The position numbers and the translations under genes were made by a program. DNA of 64,000 bases. Source: Micromonospora sp. Llam0 (GTDB lineage: Bacteria; Actinomycetota; Actinomycetes; Mycobacteriales; Micromonosporaceae). Location: contig NZ_RJJY01000002.1 of assembly GCF_003751085.1 (NCBI RefSeq), positions 1,364,001-1,428,000 on the forward strand. Direction: 5' to 3'. This document shows positions 8,408 to 17,260 of this stretch, piece after piece (the stretch's first letter is position 1; each line of letters starts with the position of its first letter). The notes under the pieces were generated by a model. The model saw only the letters and a list, made by a program, of their open reading frames with translations. It did no database searches and was not told where the DNA came from.

Positions 8408-10163
8408 ACCCGTCTTTCGCACATGCGGTTGGGTGGTCGTCGGTCATGGCCAGCGGGGTTGGGTGGGGTCGACGTGGAGTAGTCGCAGGAGTCGGGTTTG
8501 TAGAGGCCCGGGTGTGGGGATGGTGGCTGCTTCGTTCGGGGGCGCGGGGATGAGTCGGAGTTCGCCGAGTGCTTGCAGGATGAGCCGTCCGGTGGGCTTT
8601 CGTGGGCGGCGGTCGTTGATGTAGAAGCCACGTATCTCGGTGTCGGGGGCGAGGTTGCGGCGGACTTCGCGTTCGATGAGGCAGAAGATGAGCAGGGCCA
8701 GGCAGATCACGGTGATCAGGGCGGTGATCCGGCGGTTGTTGCGTAGGAAGATCGGTGCGACGGCGAGGGGGCCTTTGAACTCGCTGTAGCGGCGTTCGAC
8801 GGTGGGTTGGTCCTTGTAGCGCAGGAACACGTCGGTGGCGTCGATGTCGGCGGGCAGGTTGGTCAGCAGGGCGTACCAGCCGTCGGCGGCGGCTTCGGCG
8901 TCGAGGGCTGCCTGGTCGAAGGTCCAGGCGAACGTCGGTTTGCCGGTGTCGTCGGTGGTGATCGTGGTGTGCAGGTGTGCGCTGATGCGGCGGCGGCGGG
9001 CGATCGCGGTGGCTTTGGTGGTGACGGCCTCGATGGTGCGGTGGTGGCGGGTGCCGGCGGTACGGGTGAGGGTGTCCAGTTCGGTGCGGGCCTGGGCGAG
9101 TCTGAGCGCGCGGGCCTTGGCCTGGGCGGTGGCGTTGGCGGTGGAGTGCACCAGGATCCGCCGTAGGGTGTGTACCGGGTCCTTCTTGCGGGGGCCGGTC
9201 AGGTCCATGGTGTCTTCGTCGACCCGGTAGGTGCACCGTTCGGTGTGTGGTCTGCCCTCGTCGCGTTCGGCGACGTAGTCCACGATCGTGGCCCGGGACG
9301 GGTCGAGGCCGGCGAACAGCCCGTCGGGGACCCGGGACGCGGCCAGGGGCGCGATGAAGGTGACCTGCTCGGTGGTCATCGCGGTGACGTTGGGGTAGGA
9401 GATGAGTTTCGAGTCGCCGACCAGCAGGAAGTTGCGGGGTGTGGCCAGGGCTTGCAGAGCGCGCATGGTGTCGGTGACCTGGGCGATCTCGGCGGCGTTG
9501 CCGTCATAGGTCCGGCTGAGGACGGGGACGGCGCCGTCCGCGGTGACGGCGAGGCCGGCCTGGATCTGTTTGAGGTCGGTGCGCCGGTCTTTCGGGTGGC
9601 CGTAGGCAGGGGTGGGGTACTCGTCGTCGACGTGGTCGTATGCGCCGTACAGCGAGATCGAGGTCATGTCCCAGTGGCAGCGGGTGACGTCGATGCCGAA
9701 TGCCGTGATCGCGGTCGCGCCGATTGATCCGACGACCTGGTCGGCCTGATCGGCGAGGGCGTCCAGGGCCCGGCCCAGCCGGTCGTCGTTGAGCAGGTCG
9801 GGATCGATGTCGTAGACCTCTTCCACCGCCCACGCGTGGGCCCAGTCGGCCACGGCGACCATCGCCTTCGGACTGGTCAGCCGGTTCGCGATCAGCGCCT
9901 CGATGACCTGCCCGTGGCTGATGGAGGCGACCTCCCGTATCGGGCAGGCCCGGTCCACCACACCCGCGATGTCCAACCGGCGGGAGAAGTCCGCGATGAC
10001 CGGCAGCGACCCCAGCTGCTTCTCCACCCGACCCGTCGCGGCGACCCGCGTCCGAGGCCGCCGCGCCACCCGTCGAGGCCCACCAGATCTACTCATGGAT
10101 CAGCAACGAACCAGCCGCACGCCCGCAACGCAAGTCACTCAACCGCATGTGCGAAAGACGGGT
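8408..10163 (-). mobile_element. IS1634-family element, copy 1 (complete)
   Basis: The terminal inverted repeats are ACCCGTCTTTCGCACATGCG at 8408 and its complement ending at 10163. CTAG flanks both ends (8404-8407 and 10164-10167), consistent with a 4-bp target duplication. The left neighbour is the IS630 end; the right neighbour is the C-terminal half of a radical SAM gene. Copy 2 at 15082-16812 looks identical over the shared length. Confidence 0.85.
8444..10096 (-). CDS. IS1634-family transposase, copy 1
   Basis: This 550-aa DDE transposase of the IS4/IS1634 type appears intact. Visible family features are the first Asp region (AFGIDVTRCHWDMTSISLYG), the second Asp region (NFLLVGDSKLISYPN), and the YREK-like region (DQPTVERRYSEFKGPLAVAP) that supplies the Glu. 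It is nearly the full length of the element. The protein is identical to that of the second copy, so both copies are recent. Confidence 0.9.
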   Translation of the reverse strand: MSRSGGPRRVARRPRTRVAATGRVEKQLGSLPVIADFSRRLDIAGVVDRACPIREVASISHGQVIEALIANRLTSPKAMVAVADWAHAWAVEEVYDIDPDLLNDDRLGRALDALADQADQVVGSIGATAITAFGIDVTRCHWDMTSISLYGAYDHVDDEYPTPAYGHPKDRRTDLKQIQAGLAVTADGAVPVLSRTYDGNAAEIAQVTDTMRALQALATPRNFLLVGDSKLISYPNVTAMTTEQVTFIAPLAASRVPDGLFAGLDPSRATIVDYVAERDEGRPHTERCTYRVDEDTMDLTGPRKKDPVHTLRRILVHSTANATAQAKARALRLAQARTELDTLTRTAGTRHHRTIEAVTTKATAIARRRRISAHLHTTITTDDTGKPTFAWTFDQAALDAEAAADGWYALLTNLPADIDATDVFLRYKDQPTVERRYSEFKGPLAVAPIFLRNNRRITALITVICLALLIFCLIEREVRRNLAPDTEIRGFYINDRRPRKPTGRLILQALGELRLIPAPPNEAATIPTPGPLQTRLLRLLHVDPTQPRWP

Positions 10164-11345
10164 CTAGAGACGCCAACAAGGTCCGCGTCGACGGCACCCA
10201 CACCGCGTGGCCGAGGTTCGCCGGCAAATGGCCCATCTGCGCCGCGCCCGAGGCCCGCGCGCACACGCCCAGCTCATCGGCGGCGAGGTCAGTTTGCTGC
10301 CGCCCGACGACCACGCCGCCGCGCTACAGGTGATGCGCGAACACGGGCGCGAGCCGATGAGCATGACCCACGGCGACTTCGACTACCACTACTTGCGTAC
10401 CCTCGCGATCGGCCCGGGCGGTCGGCGCCGGCTACGCCGGCTGTCGTTCGCCGCCCACATCGACTCGCTGATGCGCGGCCGGCGCGGCGCCCCCCGACCT
10501 CGCACCGAGACCGAGCTTGCGCCGTTGCGCCGGCAGTTCGCCGACATGTTCCACCGGTTGCGCCGCGAGTACGGCGTGCGCGCCTACCTGGCCCACAACA
10601 TGACCGTCACCCACGCAACGTCGACCAGATCGCAGCGGTGATCGCCGAAACCCACACCATGGGCTACGCCATGATGTCTTTCCAGCCCGCCGCCGCCATT
10701 GGCGACGAACGCCGTTGGAAGGAGGACTACCGGTCGTTGACCGGCGATCAGGTGTGGGCTGAGATCGAACGCGGCGCCGGCACCAGACTGCCCTGGCGTG
10801 CCCTGCAGATGGGCGACGGACGCTGCAACCGCACCGCCTTCGGCTTCTTCCTCGGCGACCGGTGGATCCCACTGATCGACGACCAGCGTCCGGTCGACCT
10901 CGCCGCCCGCGACGCGTTCCTGCGCCACCTCGGTGGCGTCAACGTCGGCGGCACCCCGCCCCAGCTGCTGGCCGTCCGCCTACTGCGCGCCCTCGTTTCA
11001 CATCCCACCGCTACCTGGACCGGGCTTCGCTGGGCGGCTGGGCTGATCCGCCGTGCCGGTCTCCGCCCGTTGCTGACCCGTCGGGTCCGCCCGATGACGT
11101 TCGTGATGCACAGTTTCATTCCCGCCGATCAGGTCCGTCCGGCGTGGGCGCTGCTCGAGCAGGGCGCCCTCAGCAGCGATCCCGCCGTACGGGCAACCCA
11201 GGACCGGCTGCTGGCCTGCTCCTACACCATGGCCCACCCCGAGCGGGATCGGCTCGTCCCCGCCTGCGTGCAGCACGCCGTCCTCGACCCTGCGGAGAAC
11301 GACGCACTACGCCGGCTACTTCCCCTGCACGGGGTCGCCGGGAAG
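10164..11345 (+). pseudogene. C-terminal fragment of a radical SAM protein, cut off by IS1634
   Basis: Right after CTAG the codons read SRDANKVRVDGTHT. The frame is lost near 10205 and resumes as AEVRRQMAHLRRARGPRAHA. It shifts again near 10617 (MTVT to RNVDQIAAVIAETHTMGYAM) and continues with IGDERRWKEDYRSLTGDQVW. The matching N-terminal half, ending in the cysteine motif and YHS, lies on the opposite strand at 16813-17052 beside the other IS1634 copy. The gene is non-functional. The end of the fragment merges into a truncated recombinase gene. Confidence 0.75.
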
Positions 11346-11383
11346 CCTGCGCGGCAGGGGGCGGGCCACGACACGGCCGGACG

Positions 11384-12265
11384 ATGCGGGTGCGTCGGTG
11401 GGCAGCCCGAGGCTTCTCGTGGCCCTGCCGGCTCCCGGTGAGGTTCCGTGTGCCGGTCGCCCGTCGGCTGCTGCGCGGGGTTCCCCGGCGGCGCCCCGCT
11501 CGGGGGCTGCTGTCGCACCTGGATGCTCGTTCGTCGCCTGGGCCGTCGTCGCTGGTACGGGTGCGTCGCCACCGCGGGCACCAGCGGCCGCCGGTGCTGT
11601 TGCCGCAGCAGATTCAGGCGATCCTGGACGGCTGCGCGGTCTACGACAGCGCCGCCGGCCGATGGGTGGGTAACCTACGTGACCGGCTGCTGTTCGCCAC
11701 CCTTGCCGAGAGCGGGATGCGGCTGGGTGAGCTGCTCGGCATGCGGATCAGCGACTTCGTGATGGGCCGGGGCGGCACGCCGTTCGTGGAGATCGTGCCG
11801 CGGGACGACAACCCGAACGGTGCCAGGGTGAAGATGATGCGTCCACGGCGGGTCTACGTGGGTGCGGACCTTGAACGGTTGTTCGCCGACTATCTGACGC
11901 ATCTGGCGTGCCGGGCGGCCGAGGTCGGGGCCGCGGTGAACGTGGACTGCCCGCTGTGGGTGAACCTGGACCGGCCGCCGTTGCTGGCGCCGCTGCGGGA
12001 GGGCACGATCCGGGACAAGGTCACCGCGCTCAAGCGCCGCGGTATCGGACCGCCGGGGTGGACCCCGCACTGGCTTCGGCACAGCCACGCCACGGCTCTG
12101 CTGCTCGGTGGAATCCCCGACTGGGTGGTCTCCCGCCGGTTGGGCCACGCCCATGTGCAGACCACCCTGGACCTTTACGGCTGGGTCAGCGAGGACGAGG
12201 CCTTACGCGTGGCCGCGAATTGGAAGAAGTACACCGATGGCTGGCAGGTCGCTGATGGCCGCTGA
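11384..12265 (+). CDS. Tyrosine recombinase, catalytic part (TnpA-like), 5'-truncated
   Basis: The C-terminal catalytic domain of the phage-integrase family is present. It shows the first Arg (LAESGMRLGELLG), the HxxR box (TPHWLRHSHATALLL), the second His (SRRLGHAHVQTTLDLY) and the nucleophile Tyr in that last motif. The N-terminal core-binding domain is missing or unrecognisable, because the gene abuts the radical SAM fragment around 11345-11400; ATG 11384 is a nominal start. The stop overlaps the next recombinase start, as in Tn554-type tnpA-tnpB pairs. The protein is probably inactive. Confidence 0.65.
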   Translation: MRVRRWAARGFSWPCRLPVRFRVPVARRLLRGVPRRRPARGLLSHLDARSSPGPSSLVRVRRHRGHQRPPVLLPQQIQAILDGCAVYDSAAGRWVGNLRDRLLFATLAESGMRLGELLGMRISDFVMGRGGTPFVEIVPRDDNPNGARVKMMRPRRVYVGADLERLFADYLTHLACRAAEVGAAVNVDCPLWVNLDRPPLLAPLREGTIRDKVTALKRRGIGPPGWTPHWLRHSHATALLLGGIPDWVVSRRLGHAHVQTTLDLYGWVSEDEALRVAANWKKYTDGWQVADGR

Positions 12266-13707
12266 AAACTATTCCCGCCCGCGGGTCGCCGCGGTTGCGG
12301 GCGCGGACACCAGCCCGGTCGCCCGGCTGCTGGCGGATCTGCCCCCGCAGTGGCGCGGCGAGATCATCGGTCCAGGCATCGTCGACTGGACGGCGCGTAG
12401 CGGACGTGGGCGGATGACGGCGTTGCGGCTGCACCGGCTGCCCGAACGGCTACGGGTCGAGCTGGCGTGGATGGCGCATTGGCAGTACCTCGACGGTGTG
12501 GGCGTGCACGTGGCCGGCATCAACCAGCTCGCCGCGGTGCTGGCCGGGGCCGCGGACGCGAAGCGGGCGGTCCCCGTTTCGTTGCGGGATCTGGACTTCG
12601 CTGCCGCGTCCAGGATGGTCAGCGTCTGGTTCGAAGCGCGTCACCAGCGGCTGCCCGCCCCGGTGAGCCTGCGCAGCCTGCGTCCGCTGTTCGGTTATCC
12701 ACGGCTGGCGCTAGCCGCCCGGCTGCACGAGGGGCCGTGGTGGGAGATGGACACCTGGTATCCGCGCTGCGACCCACGGATACCGCTGCGGGAGCGTGAA
12801 CCCTCCGCCGGCGTGGGATGCACGCCGGGCGCCATCGTCGTGCCGTGGCTTCGAGACGCCGCCAAGTGGGCGCTGGCGATGATGCTGCAGGCAGGAGCGC
12901 TGACCTGGAGCACGGTCCGCGGCGACCGCATCCAGTGTCTGCTGCGTTTCGACCGCTGGCTGGCGACCCTGCCCGACCCGGCCCAGGTCGTCGGTGACCC
13001 GCGCCGGGCCGCAGGGTTCGCCGCCGGGTTTCGTCAGTGGGCCGCCGATCCGGCCAACCGAGCCAGCACTGCACGGGGCCGCCCACCGACCAGCAACGGC
13101 ACCAACCAGGACATACGGGCCGTGGCTCAGCTGATGGCGTTCGTCGTGGACCATCAGAAGGACTACCGGCGGTGCTTCGGCCCGTCGCCGTGGGACGCGC
13201 TCACCGAGGGACACCCGGCGGTGTGGTCGCGCCAGATCATCCGTGCACGCCCAGTACGGCGCCTCGATGCGACCCGCTATGTCGACGACCACGCGTTGGC
13301 GCAGATCACCACGCACCTGGCGGTGCTGGCAGCCCCGAAACACGAGACCGTGACGGTGACCATCGACGGCACGCAGAAACAAGCCGCGGGGTGGGGCGCG
13401 CCACAGGTGATGCGGATGCTCCTGCTGCAGATCCTCACCGGCCGCCGGCTCAGCGAGATCTGCCTGACCGAGTTCGACTGCCTGTCCCCGGCCACCAGCC
13501 GGGCTGTCGAGGTCGCCGACCACGAGCGGATTGCCCGGTTCCGTTACGGGCAAAGCAAAATCGACCAGGCCCCGGACACGATCCTGGTGGACGCTGAAGT
13601 CGTCGCCGTGATCACCGAACAGCAGCAGTGTGTCGGGGTACGGCCTGGAGTGCAGAGCTATGTACAGCTGATCTTGCAGAGGTGCGCACCGTTTGTCCGT
13701 CGTCTGC
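12255..13707 (+). pseudogene. Second recombinase of a Tn554-like pair (TnpB-like), cut by IS256
   Basis: ATG 12255 (MAAENYSRPRVAAVAG) overlaps the stop of the preceding recombinase. About 484 residues remain: a long N-terminal region, then the start of the catalytic domain with the first Arg (QILTGRRLSEICLTEFDC). The frame enters the IS256 left end at 13708, so the HxxR box and the Tyr are lost. Coupled large recombinases of this kind mobilise Tn554-family transposons, so this is the relic of such an element. Confidence 0.75.
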
Positions 13708-15081
13708 GGGAGTGTCAAGTTAACGGCTGATCTTGGTTGTTGAAGTGGTCAGAGGTTGGCCGGGGTGAGCCGGCCCTCGAAGGCGATCTGGAACGCGTTG
13801 AGAGGTGCCTTCCACCGGATGGTCCACCGGCGGCGGCCGTTGCCGGTCGGGTCCAGACTCATCAACGCCATGTACACGCACTTGAGCGCGGCCTGCTCGT
13901 TGGGGAAGTGCCCGCGGGCGCGGACCGCTTTGCGGATCCGGGCGTTGACGGACTCGATCGCGTTCGTCGAGCAGATGACCTTGCGGATCTCCACGTCGAA
14001 CGCGAGGAACGGCACGAACTCGGCCCAGGCGTTCTCCCACAGCTTCACGATCGCCGGGTACTTCCGCCCCCAGGCCTCGGCGAACTCCAGGAACCGCTCC
14101 GTCGCCGCGTCCTCCGTCGGCGCGGTGTAGACCGGCTTGAGCGCTCGGGCGATCTTCTCCCAGTCCTGCCGCGCCGCGTAGCGGAACGAGTTGCGCAGCA
14201 GGTGGATCACGCACGTCTGCACGATGGTGGCCGGCCACACCGCCTCGACCGCCTCCGGTAGGCCCTTGAGCCCGTCGCAGACGAGCATCAGCACATCGGC
14301 CACGCCCCGGTTCTTCAGCTCGGTGAGCACGTGCAGCCAGTGCTTCGCGCCCTCACCGCCGTCACCGGCCCACAGGCCGAGGATGTCCCGGTGGCCGTCG
14401 ACGGTGACCGCCATCGCCAGGTAGATGGGCCGGTTCGCGACCTTCCCGTCCCGGATCTTCACATTGATGGCATCGATGAACACGACCGGGTAGACCGGGT
14501 CGAGTGGCCTGTTCTGCCACTCGGTCATCCCGTCGATGACCTTGTCCGTGATCGTCGAGATCGTCTGCTTCGACACCTCGGCGCCGTACACCTCGGCCAG
14601 GTGCGCGGCGATCTCCCCGTGCGTCAGCCCCCGGGCCGACAACGACAGCACGAGCTCGTCCACCCCGGACAGCCTGCGCTGGCGCTTACGCACGATCTGC
14701 GGCTCGAACGTCCCCGCGACATCCCGGGGGACCCGTACCTCGACCGGGCCGACGTCGGTCAGCACGGTCTTCGTCCGGGTGCCGTTACGGGAGTTCCCGG
14801 TGCCCTTGCCGGCCGGGTCGTGCTTGTCGTAGCCGACGTGGTCGGTGATCTCGCCCTCCAGGGCGGACTCCAGGACCCGCTTGGTCAGCTGCTGCAGCAG
14901 ACCGCCCTCACCGGTGAGCTTCAGCCCGTCACCGCGTGCCCGGTCCACCAGCAGCGCGATCAACTGCTCATCCGTGGCCGTACCCACCGACCCGCCTGCG
15001 GGCTCCTGCTCGATGGTGGTCTCGGTCGTCATCTGGCGCATCTCCCTTGATCAGCAGATCCGCCGTTAGTTGTACACACCC
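13708..15081 (-). mobile_element. IS256-family element
   Basis: The ends match as imperfect inverted repeats: left GGGAGTGTCAAGTTAACGGC at 13708, right (reverse strand) GGGTGTGTACAACTAACGGC ending at 15081. No 8- or 9-bp direct repeat is seen (left flank TCGTCTGC, right flank GTGGTCGT). The element therefore marks a rearrangement junction rather than a clean insertion. It truncates a recombinase gene on the left and the end of IS1634 copy 2 on the right. Confidence 0.8.
13749..15041 (-). CDS. IS256-family transposase
   Basis: This 430-aa protein appears complete and of normal family length. The DDE residues are visible: Asp in YPVVFIDAINVKIRDGK, Asp in DVLMLVCDGLKGLPEAV, and Glu in CSTNAIESVNARIRKAVR. 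The start is ATG 15041, with a second in-frame ATG at 15032. Nothing indicates that it is inactive, so it could still move itself or related ends. Confidence 0.9.
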   Translation of the reverse strand: MRQMTTETTIEQEPAGGSVGTATDEQLIALLVDRARGDGLKLTGEGGLLQQLTKRVLESALEGEITDHVGYDKHDPAGKGTGNSRNGTRTKTVLTDVGPVEVRVPRDVAGTFEPQIVRKRQRRLSGVDELVLSLSARGLTHGEIAAHLAEVYGAEVSKQTISTITDKVIDGMTEWQNRPLDPVYPVVFIDAINVKIRDGKVANRPIYLAMAVTVDGHRDILGLWAGDGGEGAKHWLHVLTELKNRGVADVLMLVCDGLKGLPEAVEAVWPATIVQTCVIHLLRNSFRYAARQDWEKIARALKPVYTAPTEDAATERFLEFAEAWGRKYPAIVKLWENAWAEFVPFLAFDVEIRKVICSTNAIESVNARIRKAVRARGHFPNEQAALKCVYMALMSLDPTGNGRRRWTIRWKAPLNAFQIAFEGRLTPANL

Positions 15082-16812
15082 GTGGTCGTCGGTCATGGCC
15101 AGCGGGGTTGGGTGGGGTCGACGTGGAGTAGTCGCAGGAGTCGGGTTTGTAGAGGCCCGGGTGTGGGGATGGTGGCTGCTTCGTTCGGGGGCGCGGGGAT
15201 GAGTCGGAGTTCGCCGAGTGCTTGCAGGATGAGCCGTCCGGTGGGCTTTCGTGGGCGGCGGTCGTTGATGTAGAAGCCACGTATCTCGGTGTCGGGGGCG
15301 AGGTTGCGGCGGACTTCGCGTTCGATGAGGCAGAAGATGAGCAGGGCCAGGCAGATCACGGTGATCAGGGCGGTGATCCGGCGGTTGTTGCGTAGGAAGA
15401 TCGGTGCGACGGCGAGGGGGCCTTTGAACTCGCTGTAGCGGCGTTCGACGGTGGGTTGGTCCTTGTAGCGCAGGAACACGTCGGTGGCGTCGATGTCGGC
15501 GGGCAGGTTGGTCAGCAGGGCGTACCAGCCGTCGGCGGCGGCTTCGGCGTCGAGGGCTGCCTGGTCGAAGGTCCAGGCGAACGTCGGTTTGCCGGTGTCG
15601 TCGGTGGTGATCGTGGTGTGCAGGTGTGCGCTGATGCGGCGGCGGCGGGCGATCGCGGTGGCTTTGGTGGTGACGGCCTCGATGGTGCGGTGGTGGCGGG
15701 TGCCGGCGGTACGGGTGAGGGTGTCCAGTTCGGTGCGGGCCTGGGCGAGTCTGAGCGCGCGGGCCTTGGCCTGGGCGGTGGCGTTGGCGGTGGAGTGCAC
15801 CAGGATCCGCCGTAGGGTGTGTACCGGGTCCTTCTTGCGGGGGCCGGTCAGGTCCATGGTGTCTTCGTCGACCCGGTAGGTGCACCGTTCGGTGTGTGGT
15901 CTGCCCTCGTCGCGTTCGGCGACGTAGTCCACGATCGTGGCCCGGGACGGGTCGAGGCCGGCGAACAGCCCGTCGGGGACCCGGGACGCGGCCAGGGGCG
16001 CGATGAAGGTGACCTGCTCGGTGGTCATCGCGGTGACGTTGGGGTAGGAGATGAGTTTCGAGTCGCCGACCAGCAGGAAGTTGCGGGGTGTGGCCAGGGC
16101 TTGCAGAGCGCGCATGGTGTCGGTGACCTGGGCGATCTCGGCGGCGTTGCCGTCATAGGTCCGGCTGAGGACGGGGACGGCGCCGTCCGCGGTGACGGCG
16201 AGGCCGGCCTGGATCTGTTTGAGGTCGGTGCGCCGGTCTTTCGGGTGGCCGTAGGCAGGGGTGGGGTACTCGTCGTCGACGTGGTCGTATGCGCCGTACA
16301 GCGAGATCGAGGTCATGTCCCAGTGGCAGCGGGTGACGTCGATGCCGAATGCCGTGATCGCGGTCGCGCCGATTGATCCGACGACCTGGTCGGCCTGATC
16401 GGCGAGGGCGTCCAGGGCCCGGCCCAGCCGGTCGTCGTTGAGCAGGTCGGGATCGATGTCGTAGACCTCTTCCACCGCCCACGCGTGGGCCCAGTCGGCC
16501 ACGGCGACCATCGCCTTCGGACTGGTCAGCCGGTTCGCGATCAGCGCCTCGATGACCTGCCCGTGGCTGATGGAGGCGACCTCCCGTATCGGGCAGGCCC
16601 GGTCCACCACACCCGCGATGTCCAACCGGCGGGAGAAGTCCGCGATGACCGGCAGCGACCCCAGCTGCTTCTCCACCCGACCCGTCGCGGCGACCCGCGT
16701 CCGAGGCCGCCGCGCCACCCGTCGAGGCCCACCAGATCTACTCATGGATCAGCAACGAACCAGCCGCACGCCCGCAACGCAAGTCACTCAACCGCATGTG
16801 CGAAAGACGGGT
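15082..16812 (-). mobile_element. IS1634-family element, copy 2 (one end missing)
   Basis: It looks identical to copy 1 from GTGGTCGTCGGTCATGGCC onward, but the first 25 or so bases, including that terminal repeat, are replaced by the IS256 end. The right end is intact (GACGGGT at 16812) and is followed by CTAG (16813-16816), then the N-terminal half of the broken radical SAM gene. It lies in the same orientation as copy 1, so the two form 1.7-kb direct repeats spaced 6.7 kb apart. Confidence 0.85.
15093..16745 (-). CDS. IS1634-family transposase, copy 2
   Basis: This 550-aa protein is identical to that of copy 1, with all DDE motif regions present. The coding region is untouched, but the element has lost one terminal repeat. 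The protein could be made and act on copy 1, while copy 2 itself can probably no longer transpose alone. Confidence 0.9.
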   Translation of the reverse strand: MSRSGGPRRVARRPRTRVAATGRVEKQLGSLPVIADFSRRLDIAGVVDRACPIREVASISHGQVIEALIANRLTSPKAMVAVADWAHAWAVEEVYDIDPDLLNDDRLGRALDALADQADQVVGSIGATAITAFGIDVTRCHWDMTSISLYGAYDHVDDEYPTPAYGHPKDRRTDLKQIQAGLAVTADGAVPVLSRTYDGNAAEIAQVTDTMRALQALATPRNFLLVGDSKLISYPNVTAMTTEQVTFIAPLAASRVPDGLFAGLDPSRATIVDYVAERDEGRPHTERCTYRVDEDTMDLTGPRKKDPVHTLRRILVHSTANATAQAKARALRLAQARTELDTLTRTAGTRHHRTIEAVTTKATAIARRRRISAHLHTTITTDDTGKPTFAWTFDQAALDAEAAADGWYALLTNLPADIDATDVFLRYKDQPTVERRYSEFKGPLAVAPIFLRNNRRITALITVICLALLIFCLIEREVRRNLAPDTEIRGFYINDRRPRKPTGRLILQALGELRLIPAPPNEAATIPTPGPLQTRLLRLLHVDPTQPRWP

Positions 16813-17052
16813 CTAGAGTGGTAGCAGCAGGTTGCAGCGGGGGAAGACCCCGTGGGTGCCCTCGCAGCCCAGCGCGTTGCGGCCGAGTAGTTGCGCCTGG
16901 GTGCGGACGTGCTCGGGCAACTCAGCCCATCGGCGGGCCAGTGCAGCTGCCAACTCAGGGTCGACTGGCCGGGTGACCCGCTCCCATCGGCGCAGCGTCC
17001 GCCACCAGCGGCGGCGGACACGAATTTCCTGCTTGTCGGTCGCGGTATCCAT
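16813..17052 (-). pseudogene. N-terminal fragment of the radical SAM protein split by IS1634
   Basis: ATG 17052 is preceded by GGGAGG and starts MDTATDKQEIRVRRRWW. The frame continues to LLGRNALGCEGTHGVFPRCN and then breaks. The expected CxxxCxxC cluster is reduced to CNL followed directly by TGC-TAC-CAC-TCT, out of frame. An earlier deletion of a few codons thus removed a cluster Cys before the IS inserted at the CTAG. Joining 16813-17052 to 10164 with one CTAG gives CYHSRDANKVRVDG, which fits a continuous protein. Confidence 0.75.
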
Positions 17053-17260
17053 CCTGCCTCCCTCACCCCACATTAGGCGCGCTGTATGTCGGGCTTGCCA
17101 GCCATGGCGGATCGGACCAGGGCGCGTCGACTCGGAAGCAGAATGATTGCGCTGCCCTGGGGCGTTCTGGAAGCAAGCTCACAGTTCCGCACGCCCCCAT
17201 CGGGCAGCATGAACCGGCACTGCCCGCACGGGCGACGCCGACGGCGAGGAAGGACGATGC

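Noticed and set aside
9903..11441. Long plus-strand ORF of 512 codons across the IS1634 end and the radical SAM fragment
   Set aside because: Its first part is antisense to the transposase, and the rest is the frameshifted radical SAM fragment joined by chance.
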